Source: Hymenochaete sp. R1
Lineage: Eukaryota; Basidiomycota; Agaricomycetes; Hymenochaetales; Hymenochaetaceae
Assembly (NCBI GenBank): GCA_019400425.1
Contig: JAFREE010000202.1
Span: 1-36,667 of the forward strand
Direction: 5' to 3'
DNA: 36,667 nucleotides
The notes under the pieces were generated by a model, which did no database searches, had not been told where the DNA came from, and was given only the letters and a program-made list of their open reading frames with translations. The position numbers and the translations under genes were made by a program. Shown piece by piece: positions 1 through 10,626 of the stretch (position 1 is the stretch's first letter; the number at the start of each line of letters is the position of its first letter).

Positions 1-623
1 TATGCCAGAGCGTGTTGAGGCAGTTTACCAGGCAAAGGGCGGGTGGACCAGGTACTAGATTAATGGAACTCTGTATGTGGAAGGGAGACTCAAACAACTG
101 GTGCACACACAGTGTCGGTTTCGAAACATAATATCTCACTCAATTTTTAGAATCAGGGAATGTAATTTATATCGCTCGGAAGCCATTATATAGGGCTATC
201 TCCATGAATATTTTTACATTTTTATAATTTTATTTGAGGAAGGGGGAAGTGACGCGATCGCGAAGTCGCGTATTGTGCACCGGTTTTTTGAGATACTGTA
301 CAGAGGCACTTATGAAATTCGATTAAGTGCTTTCATTGCAATCGATTGTGCAATTTGTCCACATTGCTTGGCCATAATATCCTCTTTTTTTAATAAGTTG
401 AAATTTAATGTATGTTGTTCGACGCGCACTAAATCGAGAGTGAATCAGAGACGTATCAATAGAGCTTTACTGCCAGTCTCTTTTACTTACTGGAAATTAC
501 TGTGATTGAATCAATATGCTTCGCGGTAGAACATAAATGGAAGGGAAATCGGTAATAGAATTTTCAATGTTAACACTTTCGTGCCAGTGGATAGAACAGG
601 GAACTTATTTACTGCTGAGTAGT
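1..623. other. Intergenic, no gene seen
   Basis: This stretch lies beyond the 3' end of mt1. The short open frames in it show no family motif, no plausible splice partners and no coding-like composition. A small palindrome, cgcgatcgcg, lies at about 254-263. Nothing functional can be assigned. The window edge may cut a gene whose body lies to the left. Confidence 0.6.
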
Positions 624-1598
624 TTAATGGGGTTTTGTGGCTACCGTTGCCCTAAGCTCAAAATACATCCCTGGGTCTTCCTCCCATTCCTTCACAATCC
701 CTTCCGTCATACGATCGATGTCAATCTCGTTCTCTCCTAGCACGCCTTCCTGCTTTAATACCCTCAGGTACATCAACACAATTGGTCTAAGCACGTACGC
801 TCCCCGAAGTCCTTGCTCCCCACCATACTTTCCGACAGGACCCCGTCCATCTACATAGCTGACATCAGTAAATCCAGCCTCTTGAAGGTATGCTGGAATA
901 CGGTGAGCACAGTCAAAAGGCTGGTCCCGCTTATCCATCGCTCGCGTGATGACATCGGCTATCCTGTGAAGACAATATTTTTTGTCGATCCTGCCTGAGG
1001 CAACGGCGTCGGAGGAAGGAGAAAGGACTTCGATGAGCTGCGCTTTCCCGCCGGGCTTGAGAACACGGAAGATCTCCGATACGGCCGTGCGCCATTGATC
1101 TGTCGTGAAGGCTGCGATCATGAAGCGTTGATTGACTAGATCAAAGGTGTTGGTCCATTCTCTAGGGAGGCCAAGCGTAGAGGCTTCGAAGAACTGCACG
1201 TTCGGTGGGACCCAGTTTGCATCTGCTGGTGGGAACATGGAAGTGGAGATGTCTGCTCCGATAAGTTCGGGTTCGTCGCCAACTTCCTTTGCTACAGCAA
1301 GGATCCATGCGCCTGCAAGGTGCACGCATTGTATCATGAGGTCGTTTTCATAAGCACGAAGACATCAATTCACCTGAGCCAGTCCCAATGTCTAATACCT
1401 TGCTGTCAAGTCCGAGGTTGACCCCATCGGCGACGATCAGTCTGCCACCCAGTATACCAGTGATGAATTTATGCTGTTCATCGAGCCTAGTTTTAACAGC
1501 ATCATGTCGGTGCTAGTTCCTATAGGAGCCGATATGAAAGATGCGCACCTTTCTTTCTCGGCCTGACTTCGAGACAGAAAGTACTTTTCGTCCGTCAT
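624..1598 (-). CDS. Class I SAM-dependent methyltransferase (mt1)
   Basis: Three exons on the minus strand: 1598-1549, 1486-1374 and 1312-624, giving 283 residues. The start is the ATG at 1598, which begins MTDEKYFLSRSQAEKER and matches the N-termini of three paralogues here. The SAM-binding motif I is VLDIGTGSGAW, with its last Gly codon split by intron 2. It is followed by the acidic strand-2 motif IGADIS and by the block FDLVNQRFM, then RVLKPGGKAQLIE, as in Methyltransf_25/LaeA-like enzymes. The closest relative in the window is mt2, which shares VDG(R/K)GP(V/I)GK and (I/L)GADLS-like motifs. The methyl acceptor is unknown; a small molecule or protein are both possible. A TATAAG element lies about 46 nt upstream of the ATG. 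Family assignment is firm; biological role is not. Confidence 0.87.
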
Positions 1599-1643
1599 AG
1601 TGCGTGAGTTAGGGGTTTAATAACGATTGGGGCTCCAAACACG

Positions 1644-1649
1644 CTTATA
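1644..1649 (-). promoter_or_regulatory. Probable TATA element of mt1
   Basis: TATAAG on the minus strand, about 46 nt upstream of the mt1 ATG. This spacing matches the TATA elements of mt2, mt3 and mt4 (about 46-60 nt). A second AT-rich candidate, TATATA, lies at about 1673-1678. Confidence 0.4.
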
Positions 1650-1827
1650 CAACCTACATAAATCATACTTCATATATAGGCAGGTTTTAAATTCCAGAAC
1701 CCCTGCAGAATGCGGAATTATTGATGTGCCTCAATGCTCGTCATTAGATAACAAGTACGGACGCGGATAGTTGTTTGCTCGGAACGTAGTCGTAGTTCGA
1801 ATTGTTCTGTGCTGGATGCGGATCATA

Positions 1828-2232
1828 CTAGTAGCGCCGACTCGGAAGCGAACAAAGCAATTCCAATGCGCAGAGAAAGCTCAGGCTTACAGCCTCATCT
1901 TCGTCGACTGCTTTCTTTAAATTGTGAGTGAGGGTAGCCACTACTAGAACTGTAATCAACAAGATTGTCAATGTCGTTGTGATGATAGACAACACGAAAG
2001 TACCTACCCTACTTGCAAATTGAGTAAGACTGACTTGTGTTTTCATCTGGCCCGCCAATACTTCTGCCCGAGCCCGACGAAGAGCAAGGGCTGGAAATAC
2101 AGGCTTGTGCCTTGAATTGTCCAAGGAACAAGAGCGGGGAGGAAAGCTTCCGAATGGCGAGAACGGACAATGGAAGATGAGGATTTGTAGTTCTATTAAT
2201 CGCTTTCCGGGGCGCCGAATCATTCCTTCCAT
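1828..2232 (-). CDS. Doubtful hypothetical protein with one membrane segment
   Basis: An uninterrupted 134-codon frame with an ATG at 2232. Its only notable feature is a strongly hydrophobic stretch, VLSIITTTLTILLITVLVVA, at about residues 80-99, followed by basic and then acidic residues (THNLKKAVDEDE), as for a single transmembrane helix. The N-terminal half looks non-coding and an alternative frame overlaps it. No family is recognised and no splice partners were found. It may be chance, or the last exon of an unrecognised gene. Confidence 0.15.
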   Translation of the reverse strand: MEGMIRRPGKRLIELQILIFHCPFSPFGSFPPRSCSLDNSRHKPVFPALALRRARAEVLAGQMKTQVSLTQFASRVGTFVLSIITTTLTILLITVLVVATLTHNLKKAVDEDEAVSLSFLCALELLCSLPSRRY

Positions 2233-2774
2233 GGTTGGAGGACATCTTTGGCGGCACGGAATTATATCACCATTTCAGGTGAGGGATACCAACAAGAAAC
2301 CCTGCAAGCTACTCCGAGTGCGAGAGCTCGTGTCAACTGAGATAGCGCAGAGGTGGCGTGGCGAACAACATGACTTAGGTAACACCAACGTCAAGTTCTT
2401 GCGATAAATTTCTCTTGCAAGACCCCCCCTCCCCCCCCTCCCCTGAATCTTGAGTTCCAAACTATGTAGTACGGATCGATGACCTCTGTTCTGCAATGAT
2501 GAGTATAATCGCACCCGTCATGAGACCGATTTACTCACCTTCAAACATAATACACTGCGTCCGTTGGCCTGTCGAAGAAGGCGAAGGCAATTCTGGTGGA
2601 TGCAGACTCCCGGGGGAAGGGAAGAATAGAAAGTGAAAAAAAAAACGATTTGAGGGCGCATAGTGACGGCACCGTTTGAGTTGGGTAAGGGAAAAGACGA
2701 ACGACATGCCGCATTCACTTTGCAAGCGCTCACAAAAAAATGTTTTAGAAGCATTGCGTTACACGATTTGAGCA

Positions 2775-2780
2775 TATATA
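2775..2780 (+). promoter_or_regulatory. Probable TATA element of the CCF pseudogene
   Basis: TATATA about 45 nt upstream of the former ATG at 2825, the same spacing seen in the methyltransferase genes. The promoter may have survived although the reading frame is broken. Confidence 0.35.
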
Positions 2781-2824
2781 GTCGCACCTACTCCTAACTT
2801 CCCTTTTCTTCTCCACTAAACAAA

Positions 2825-3790
2825 ATGGCCGAATCTTCAGGTTTGAAACGTCGCAGGAACTCTGCCTCCATGCCCCCTCAAGAGCCAGCTCCCTCATCGA
2901 GTGAAAGGAAGCCGAGGGTCGCCACCGACCCCACCGATGTGACAACAACATGCCTTCCTCAAAAACTCGAGAACGATATTTGATCCTATGAAAGGACTAT
3001 CCAGAATCTTTTCATTCGAACATCTTCTCCTGCGGAGTACCCCAAGGCCCGCAACGAGCTGTGTGTACAATGCGCACACTTACAGCGCCTTCGCAATGCT
3101 CTCAATGAAGCACCCCATCAAGGAAAGAATACCTATGCGCTTGATGAAAGCCAGAAGAGAATCGTCGACATTCGTCTGGAAAGAGTCCAGCAAATGAAGG
3201 CGATTAGCAATCTGAGGCATTGACATCAGAGAATTAAGAACGCTAAGACGAAAGAATCTATCGCTTACACCGGTTACGGAAATATGAAGAGGGATGTAAG
3301 GCTTAGAAAGAAGTGGTCGAGCGCAAATTTGACGTTGACGGCGCGTTCCAACGCTGGTCTACGAGAACGACTTCTGAGAATCTGGATCTAGTCAAGATCA
3401 GAGACTGGGTAGACAAGCTTACAAGTCTCGAACTGAACGAAGAAGAGGAGAGGAAGAAGGCCGCCGAGATGGAGGTGGAAGAATGGATGGCAGAAAATTT
3501 GGTCCTGGATGAAGCGTTTAGCGATACTGACGTGCACATTCCAAGGAAGACAGTCGTTTTTGGCGACCAAGAGTTGTCCTTTGTCATCTCAGGCGAAAGA
3601 CTCCGCCGCGAAGCTCTTTCTCTACTTGAAGAATGCGACGGGCTTCTTGCTGAACTCAAATCGGCTGGGTTGGTTCAAAATCGGGAGTCTCAGGGTAAGG
3701 TCGATGTCATAGCATGTATACACAGCTCTGACTGATATTATTGCCACACAGGGCAAACATTCGAGTTCCGAAAGGCGACGTGGTAGGTTT
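2825..3790 (+). pseudogene. Broken CCF-family gene (copy 1)
   Basis: The frame opens with MAESSGLKRRRNS at the ATG 2825 and follows the intact CCF gene at 11581-12518 along its length: CLPQKLENDI corresponds to FIPQKIEDEL, and an ISNLRH segment corresponds to DLGKLRW. It is interrupted by in-frame TGA codons at 2981-2983 and in the NLRH region (about 3223-3225), and by one frameshift near 3295-3313. The remaining C-terminal frame (about 3313-3692) is still well conserved, including IRDWVDKLTSLELNEEEE, ELSFVISGERLRR and LLEECDGLL. A likely last intron (3693-3751) leads to a short tail ending at a TAG near 3788-3790. At least the first TGA could come from CGA by a CpG transition. Sequencing error could explain one lesion, but hardly three. 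Confidence 0.75.
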
Positions 3791-4212
3791 CTTCCGACAT
3801 GGTCGTCCGAGTCTTGCACAGCGGTCGCAGTTGTTATGAATCATCAGAAACGATGCTGTTTGTTTCCCGTAGAATATATGATCAATTTCTAGTTGTGATC
3901 ATTATGAAACTAGTCCACTCACCATCAAGTTTGCCAACGGCTTTGCTTTGCTTATTATTTAAAAAAGTTAGCCCAGACGTTCATGGTGGGTGGAGATTGA
4001 AAGGAAGTAAGATACTCGATTCACCGTATCTGAGCTGGCACGTGACTCAGTCGGGAGCGATCGGAGAGAGGAGAGCCGACGGGAAAGACGAAATAAAACC
4101 GAGCGTGCGAGAGAGAAAACCGCGCAGAAGAGTCATCCTTTTTGCTCATCGTTGTCCACGACGTCCACGTCCTTTTATTCTTCATTCCCCCGGGTTGTCA
4201 TCGCCGTTCACC
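3791..4212. other. Upstream region of malate dehydrogenase
   Basis: The open frame of the first MDH exon extends upstream here (from 3799), but this extension has no conserved content and would destroy the mitochondrial presequence. It is read as promoter and 5' UTR. It contains a composite CACGTG/TGACTCA site (separate entry). Confidence 0.6.
4039..4049 (+). promoter_or_regulatory. Overlapping CACGTG and TGACTCA sites
   Basis: CACGTG (4039-4044) overlaps TGACTCA (4043-4049), about 165 nt before the MDH ATG. CACGTG is the bHLH E-box core. TGACTCA is the consensus of Gcn4/CpcA-type bZIP factors. The sites are read directly; their use in MDH regulation is inference. Confidence 0.35.
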
Positions 4213-5543
4213 ATGTTTTCCAGACAAGCAGCATCTACTCTCCGTAGTAGCCAAGCCCTCGCCGCTTCTCGCTCAAGACTATTCTCGTCCTCCGTGCCGA
4301 GGCAGACCAAAGTGGCCGTCCTCGGCGCCAGCGGAGGTATCGGCCAGCCCCTTTCCCTTCTCCTCAAGCTCGACCCGCTCGTATCGAACTTGAGCTTGTA
4401 TGATATCCGTCTCGCGCCTGGTGTTGCGGCCGATGTGAGCCATGTCGACGCTCCTGGTGAGGTACGTGTGTTTTATGCGCGCGGTGCGAGAGTTTTCGTG
4501 TAATTCGTGACGTGACGACGTGGTCTCGTGCAGGTCACTGGCTACGCTGCCGACAAGCTCGACGAGGCTCTTGAAGGCGTCAAGGTTGTTGTCATTCCCG
4601 CTGGTGTTCCACGTAAAGTAAGCTTGTTCAATCGTTCATGATTGTGCTGGTACTGACTTGTATTCGCAGCCCGGAGTGAGTATTTTTGATCTTACATCTG
4701 AGCCTTCGACGTAATCTAAATAACTCTAAGATGACCCGTGATGACCTTTTCAATGTATGTGCTCCATCATTATGCGCTTTTCTTATGTATTAACATTTGC
4801 GTCAGACAAACGCCTCGATTGTTCGTGACCTGGCTTCCGCCGTCGCCCGCGTCTCTCCTGAAGCCCATGTCCTTGTCATCTCTAACCCCGTCAACTCCAC
4901 TGTCCCCATCGTCGCCTCCGTATTTGAAAAAGCCGGCGTCTTTGACCCACGCCGCCTCTTTGGTGTCACCACCCTCGACGTCGTCCGTGCCGCGCGCTTC
5001 GTATCCGGCGTTGCGAGTGTCGCCCCCGCTGACGCACCCATCACCGTCGTCGGGGGTCACTCTGGGGTGACGATCGTCCCTCTCCTCAGCCAGAATGGAT
5101 ATGGGAAGGACATTGCAAGCAAGGGTGGTGCGGCGTATACGGATTTGGTCAAGCGGATCCAGTTCGGAGGTGATGAGGTTGTGAAGGCGAAGGATGGTGC
5201 TGGGTCTGCGACGTTGTCGATGGCGTATGCTGGTGCGAAATTCACAAACGCACTATTGAGGGGATTGAGCGGCGAGAAGGGCGTCGTCACGCCCACGTTC
5301 GTCAAGAGCGATCTTTACGCTGACAAGGGCGTTGACTTCTTCGCATCCAATGTCGAACTTGGCGTGAGTATCTCTCTTGGTCATTAACATCGGTCGCTTT
5401 TTGACCTTTTTTTCAAGAAAAATGGTGTGGAAAAGATCCACCCCGTCGGCTCTGTCACGGCTGAGGAGCAGAAGCTGATCGATGAGTGCTTGCCTGAGCT
5501 CAAGAAGAACATCGAGAAGGGCAAGGCATTCGCTGGTCAATAG
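4213..5543 (+). CDS. MDH1: Mitochondrial malate dehydrogenase
   Basis: Interconverts malate and oxaloacetate with NAD in the TCA cycle. Six exons: 4213-4461, 4534-4617, 4670-4675, 4731-4754, 4806-5363 and 5418-5543, giving 348 residues. The N-terminus (residues 1-30) is rich in Arg and Ser with no acidic residues, as for a mitochondrial presequence. The NAD-binding loop GASGGIG is at 38-44. Substrate-binding arginines sit in PRKPGMTRDD (R110, R116) and in LDVVRA (catalytic D179, R182). The catalytic His is in GGHSG (H206). The conserved Pro-Gly of PRKPGMTR is encoded only by a 6-nt exon (CCCGGA). Length and motifs are normal for the LDH/MDH superfamily. The last residues (KGKAFAGQ) lack an SKL-type peroxisomal signal, which supports the mitochondrial form. 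Confidence 0.95.
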
Positions 5544-5865
5544 ATCGTTCCCTTGCATTAACACTTTTCACGGAGCAGCTGGAGCATGGAGGCTCTGGAG
5601 GAGATGCTGATGATTACATCTAGTAATGTTATCTTAAGTACATTAGATGACAATACCGGAGTAAAAGATTGTGTTGTCGATACCATCAGTACTTCATCTA
5701 AAAATTGTTCAGGAGTTTTTACTTGGTTAGCTCTTTGTTATCAAAATGGGCTCCCGGCTTATCTTCCCTTTGTCGTGCTGCGTCGCTCTATCTTTCTCTC
5801 TGACCCTTCTTTCTTTCTGACCGGGTGAAACGTCCAGAAGTACTGAGGTCTTGTATCCCCAAACG
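5544..5865. other. Intergenic between MDH and allantoinase
   Basis: A 322-bp tandem spacer holding the MDH terminator region and the allantoinase promoter. A pyrimidine-rich stretch (about 5761-5822) precedes the allantoinase ATG, as is common before fungal start sites. No other element was recognised. Confidence 0.5.
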
Positions 5866-7920
5866 ATGGCCGAAGCTGTTCAGCCCACTCATCTTGTCTT
5901 ATCCTCCACTCGCGTCCTTCTCCACGACACATCCGAACCAGTACCTGCATCGATCTTCGTCAACCTCAGCACAGGCAAGATCGTCCACATCCTTCGAACT
6001 CACCACGAAGATGCACAAGATATAATTGCGAGAACGCCGCAAGAGTACGCGAAAGTGTTGAAGGAAAACTTCGATGATTTGATAGATATCGATGTGGTTG
6101 TGTCGATGGCGGATGTTGGGGATAAGTGTCTCATACCGGGGTTGGTTGAGTGAGTCTTTTCTTTTGCCTTCAATTTTGCTGTCTTCATTGACGTTGTCGT
6201 ATTCACCTCAATCAATCATGAACGAAATCGTACGTTCCCGCCATGGAAATGCAACGCAACGCTGGATTCCAACCCCAGCGCACACGTCCACCTCAATGAC
6301 CCAGGCCGCACCCATTGGGAAGGTTTCGCAACGGGGACCCTTGCCGCCGTCTCAGGCGGCATAACAACCCTCATCGACATGCCACTGAACTCAATCCCAC
6401 CCACCACCACGCTAGAGAACCTCCGCGTTAAGCAAGCCGTAGCTCTTGGAGAAAATGGCGAGGACACACACCTTTGGGTTGACATTGGGTTTTGGGGTGG
6501 ACTCGTTCCGGAAAATGCGGGGACAGGCGAGTTGAGGAGAATGTGGGAAGCGGGAGTGAAGGGTTTCAAAGGATTCTTGTGCGAGAGCGGGGTTGAGGTG
6601 TGTGGCTTTCAGTTCCCAGAACAATTTTGTGTGATTTTGAGCCTATGGCTCTGGTATGCAGGAATTTCCACGCATTAACGAGGATGAAATAAGGAAGGCT
6701 ATGTATGAGCTCAAGGTACGTTGTCTCAAATGTTTGCCGCGCATATAGTCAGTTCCAATGGTAATCAAATCCGTCCCTCCCATTATTTTTTTATTAGGAC
6801 ACAGACGCCGTCCTTCTCTTTCACGCCGAACTCGACCATGCCGCCCTTTACGATTCCTGTAATCAACCTGATACCGAATCCACTCCAGACCCAAAGCGTT
6901 ACGATACCTTCCTTGCCTCGCGCCCTCCTACGCTCGAGTCGGCCGCCATCGATCGCATCATCCGTATACAAGCTGAGATACCGGGAGCCCCACGCTGTCA
7001 TATCGTACACTTGTCAGCTGCAGACGCTTTGCCTGCAATTCGAGCTGCTCGGGCGCGTGCTTCTGCTAGGACACAGGGAGAAGGAAGACTACCACGCTTG
7101 ACAGTGGAAACATGCCCGCATTACCTTACATTCTCCTCCCCTGAACCGAATTCATTCACTTCCGACTTTGTCGATAGGTTGCTTATCCCTGATACTCGCG
7201 AAAAAGCCACGGCAACACAGAACACAGCTACGAAAACCATCCCGGATGCCTCACCCCACTACAAATGCTGTCCACCCATCCGATCATTATCTAACCAAGC
7301 TCAGCTCTGGGAAGCGCTATTGGACGGTACCATCGACATGGTCGTTTCCGACCATTCCCCGTGTACTGCGGACCTAAAACACTTGGATGAAGGAGACATA
7401 ATGCGTGCATGGGGTGGGATCGCGGGCTTGGGGCTTGGTTTGAGCTTGATCTGGACGGGGGTGACGGAGAGGAGGCTCCTTGGCGTCAACGCTAATGGGG
7501 AGGCTGGAGCGGAAAAGGATATGGGTACTGCTATCGGGAGAGTCGTGAGGTGGATGAGTTTGGAGACGGCTAGGCATGCGGGGTTGGAGGGACGGAAGGG
7601 GGCGATTCGCGAGGGTTTGGATGCAGACTTTGTGGTTTGGGATCCTGAAGCAGAATTTGAGGTGCGTAGGTGGTACTGCATTGCCCCCATCTCTCCTTAT
7701 TCTATATCCCCCATCGATGACTCATGCATTATATGTGAATGTGAATGCTAATATCTAATACTAGGTTACGAAGGACAGCCTTCATTTCAAGAACAAGCTT
7801 TCGCCTTACGAGGGGCTGAGATTGCTTGGAAGGGTAGAGAAAACATTCCTAAGGGGAAGATTGGCCTGGGACGCCTCCTTGACTCAGGAAAAGCCGCAAG
7901 CCTTCGGGCGACTCCTATAG
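5866..7920 (+). CDS. DAL1: Allantoinase
   Basis: Hydrolyses allantoin to allantoate in purine catabolism. Five exons: 5866-6149, 6279-6597, 6662-6715, 6798-7661 and 7765-7920, giving 558 residues. It is a cyclic amidohydrolase with a TIM-barrel fold. The first metal-binding motif DAHVH has H97 and H99, with its Asp codon split by intron 1. The lysine expected to be carboxylated is in GFKGF (K192). Further metal ligands are H228 (FHAE), H290 (VHLSAAD) and D404 (SDHSPC). The C-terminus [24 protein letters not shown] is typical of allantoinase rather than dihydropyrimidinase, since it matches the family's KNK-PYEG signature. It is longer than the yeast enzyme, with inserts before the first metal motif and around residues 235-275. 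No other purine-catabolism gene is adjacent. Confidence 0.93.
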
Positions 7921-8423
7921 CTTTCTTTGAGAGTGGTAAGTTGTAAAATAATCGACTTGGGCCAATCCGTGGCGCGTTGACTCATTCTCACCTATCCTGT
8001 TGCGACAACGGAGCAAAGTTAGCTAACGGAGCCGTCTGAGGCGGGATATATTCAGCGCACACATGTAATTTAATGAATGTTTTAAAGCAAAGCGACCGGG
8101 GCTCACTGGCGCGAAACATGAAAATGTCGGTGAATAGAACATTTGCATCGTGTTCAAGGTTTTTCCTCAGCAACATGGGCGTTACGCATTTGAATGGCTG
8201 AGGAGAAGGTTATTATGCAGTCTCCTTCTTTCGGCTGTCAGTTCACTTTCTGAAAGGTGAAATGTCGGGCTTGCTCTCGTCAGCCTCGGGCATCTCTTAT
8301 TTTGATGCCCGACATACATGTCCAGACCTCCGCCTGCCTCGCATCGATTGTCCCACACTCGTGAAAGGTATAAATGGCTGCCAGAAGAGAATGATTTGGT
8401 CTCTAACAGACATCATCTCTGTG
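7921..8423. other. Intergenic upstream of mt2
   Basis: Holds the 3' end of allantoinase and the mt2 promoter with a TATA element at 8369-8375. The reading frame of mt2 exon 1 is open back to 8262, but that extension is not shared with the paralogues. No other feature was seen. Confidence 0.5.
8369..8375 (+). promoter_or_regulatory. Probable TATA element of mt2
   Basis: TATAAAT, 48 nt before the mt2 ATG at 8424. The position is equivalent to the TATA elements of mt1, mt3 and mt4. Confidence 0.45.
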
Positions 8424-9400
8424 ATGGCAACTCAGACAGAAGACAAATACTCGCTCCCTCGAAATGCGGTCGAAGGCTTCAGGTTCGCCCGTTATCTGCT
8501 GCCTCACTTTTTCTCAGCGGGAAGGCCAAGTGTTCGAGTTACTGACGCTTGTCTTAGGCTCGACGAACAGCATAGATACCTCATGGATATTCTTGGAGGA
8601 CTTCTTGTTGTCGATCAAAGCGTTAATCTTGGAGAGATCGGGAGGGTTTTGGATGCTGGGAGTGGCACAGGTAACGCAGTTCTCTCCCTTTCCCTTTTTT
8701 TCCTGTTTCATCTTCAACCCGTATTACAGGAGCGTGGGCTCTCGATCTCTCAACAAAAGTGAAGAATAGTGTTGAAATTATCGGCACTGACCTCTCCTCG
8801 ACTATGTTCCCTCCTGCAAACTCCCTTCCATCCAACGTTCAATTAAACGAAGTCTCAACAACGAATCTTCCGTCGGGCTGGTCAAACACTTTCGATCTTG
8901 TGAATCAACGTTTTATGATTTTCGCCTTCAATGAGGACGTCTGGCACAAGGCTATCACGGAGTTCCTTCGCGTTCTCAAACCGGGTGGACATATCCAACT
9001 GGTCGAAGTCTATCCGAATCTAATCGATCCGAAGTATTTCATGCACGACCTCCTTGACGTCTTTAAGGCCGTCGCAGAGAAACGTGGGCACTTGTTGGAC
9101 ATCGCCGAGCGACTCGAAGGTTTCTTGAGGGATGCCGGATTTGTTGACATATATTCGGTGGACGGAAAGGGGCCGATCGGAAAGCTGGGTGGTGAGGCAG
9201 GTGAGAGAGGGAAGAGGTGCATGGAGCCTGTGTTACGAGCGATGATGGAAACGATGGTATCTGAAGGGAGGTTGGGGTTCTGTGCGTCGCAAGCCGAGGC
9301 TGATGTGATACTAGAGAAAGAACTCAAGCGCTGGGACGAGTCACCGGATTTATACTTTCAGATACGTGTTACTTGTGCATCGAAGCCAAAATCTCTTTAG
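8424..9400 (+). CDS. Class I SAM-dependent methyltransferase (mt2)
   Basis: Three exons: 8424-8482, 8558-8670 and 8730-9400, giving 280 residues. The ATG at 8424 gives MATQTEDKYSLPRNAVEGFR, aligned with its paralogues; an upstream in-frame ATG at 8262 was not used because its extension is unique. Exon 2 is 113 nt, the same length as in mt1, mt3 and mt4. Motif I is VLDAGSGTGAW, motif II IGTDLSSTMFPP, then FDLVNQRFMIFAF and RVLKPGGHIQLVEV. The closest relative is mt1. Substrate unknown. It lies between allantoinase and a CCF pseudogene and shares no obvious pathway with either. The donor of intron 1 (GTTCGC) is weak, but the splice is required for the RLDEQHRY junction. Confidence 0.87.
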
Positions 9401-9867
9401 ACATCAATGTAGAAATTTTAGCGAACGCACTGTAAATAAAGGAGGATGTCAAGTTAATACATGTTACTTTAATGCAGAAAACGAGCAAACAAGGCAAGGG
9501 CGATCGTAAACGGAAGCAATGCTTTACAGTCTGCTGCACTATAATGCATCTGCAACGTTCGTCTAACATTCCTTTATTTCTTCACGAAATTGAGCATAGC
9601 GTGCACATCAGAACCGGTGAATGGGACTGGTTGATTGTACTTAAAGGTATGTCCTGCGTTTGTTTTTCCTCGTGAATTCTTTTGCGAACGCGCCGGGCTC
9701 GAAGTGATATCCTTGCGCGACGAACAACAAGTAAACTCAATAAGTTATCTCATTTATTGGTGAAACGCAGTTACCATTGTGTTATGTGTATGACTAAGAA
9801 GAAGCGCCAGTGCAAGCATCCACATGGCTTATATTACTGTACCGCCATACTCAGCACGACTAATATG
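9401..9867. other. Intergenic between mt2 and CCF pseudogene
   Basis: Both neighbours end here (convergent). Short open frames lack motifs or splice partners. Nothing else was recognised. Confidence 0.5.
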
Positions 9868-10626
9868 CTTGTTTTCCGTTCGCTCGATCTTGCCCTTGAG
9901 ACTGCCAAGACTTTCATCATACCATCCCAGAAGCTCGTAGCCCGAGTAGTAGCGATAGCGTTCGTAGGAAATGAGGACAGATAGTTCGGGATCAGCACGA
10001 ATGGCCCCCTTCAGTGACTATCGTCATCCACGAGGAATGTCTCGAGATCATTGTCCTCTTCCCAATCTTGATCTTGTCGCGCAAGCCCAGTGACCCAAGT
10101 TTTGACTGCGGCGAACTCGTCCAAGTTGTCCAACGATATCTTTTATAGTCGTCGCGAGAGAGTATCTGTGAAGTCATTATCTGAGATTATTTCGACCTTC
10201 TCAGCAGCTTCGGGCTGCCTAAGATGCACCAGAAGCTTGCCTAGGTCGGCCATTTTCTCGATTCGCTTGCGTTGGGCATCAAGGAAACGCTTCTGACGCC
10301 GGGGCAGAGCAGCATCGTGGTCGGTATCCTTTCATACGCGGTTAAGAAAATCGTCTCGAAGATCTGTAAATTTCTTGACTTGTATTGCCAAGTTTTATTT
10401 GCCTGGATAAATTTGTATGGCTTGAGCGCTTATTTAAGGTGCATGAGAGCTTTATCCTCGAACCTTTTGAGCTCAACTTCGATTTCCTTGGGAAGATGAT
10501 CACAACCTTCCGGGCCTGGGTTTGCCGGAGAAAGCTCCGCCTTGCATTTCCTTGTGTCGTGCCGAGGGCTATTACGGGTTTGTCTTCTGCAGTGCGTTTT
10601 GAGGATGCGGATGAAGGTTCTGCCAT
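9868..10626 (-). pseudogene. Decayed CCF-family gene (copy 2)
   Basis: A degenerate copy of the intact gene at 11581-12518, recognisable at DNA and protein level. It opens with MAEPSSASSKR (ATG 10626). It then drifts into another frame for ELSPANPGPEGCDHLPKEIE, and again for RRQKRFLDAQRKRIEKMADL. Stops follow after TLSRRL and after LVDDDSH. The C-terminal block IRADPELSVLISYERYR is still readable. Several frameshifts and stops are scattered along the copy, so it cannot make the full protein. The region just upstream of the ATG (about 10627-10665) also matches that of the intact gene, so the duplication included at least part of the 5' flank. Confidence 0.8.

Larger units (their letters stand above)
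1599..2824. other. Intergenic between mt1 and CCF pseudogene
   Basis: Divergent promoter space of mt1 (-) and the CCF pseudogene (+). It holds a doubtful minus-strand open frame (see 1828-2232), a C-rich run at about 2424-2442 and an A-run at about 2638-2645. No RNA gene or other repeat was recognised. Confidence 0.5.

Noticed and set aside
3799..4503. Longer MDH start upstream of 4213
   Set aside because: The extension is not conserved in content and would place the mitochondrial presequence internally. The ATG at 4213 begins a typical presequence.
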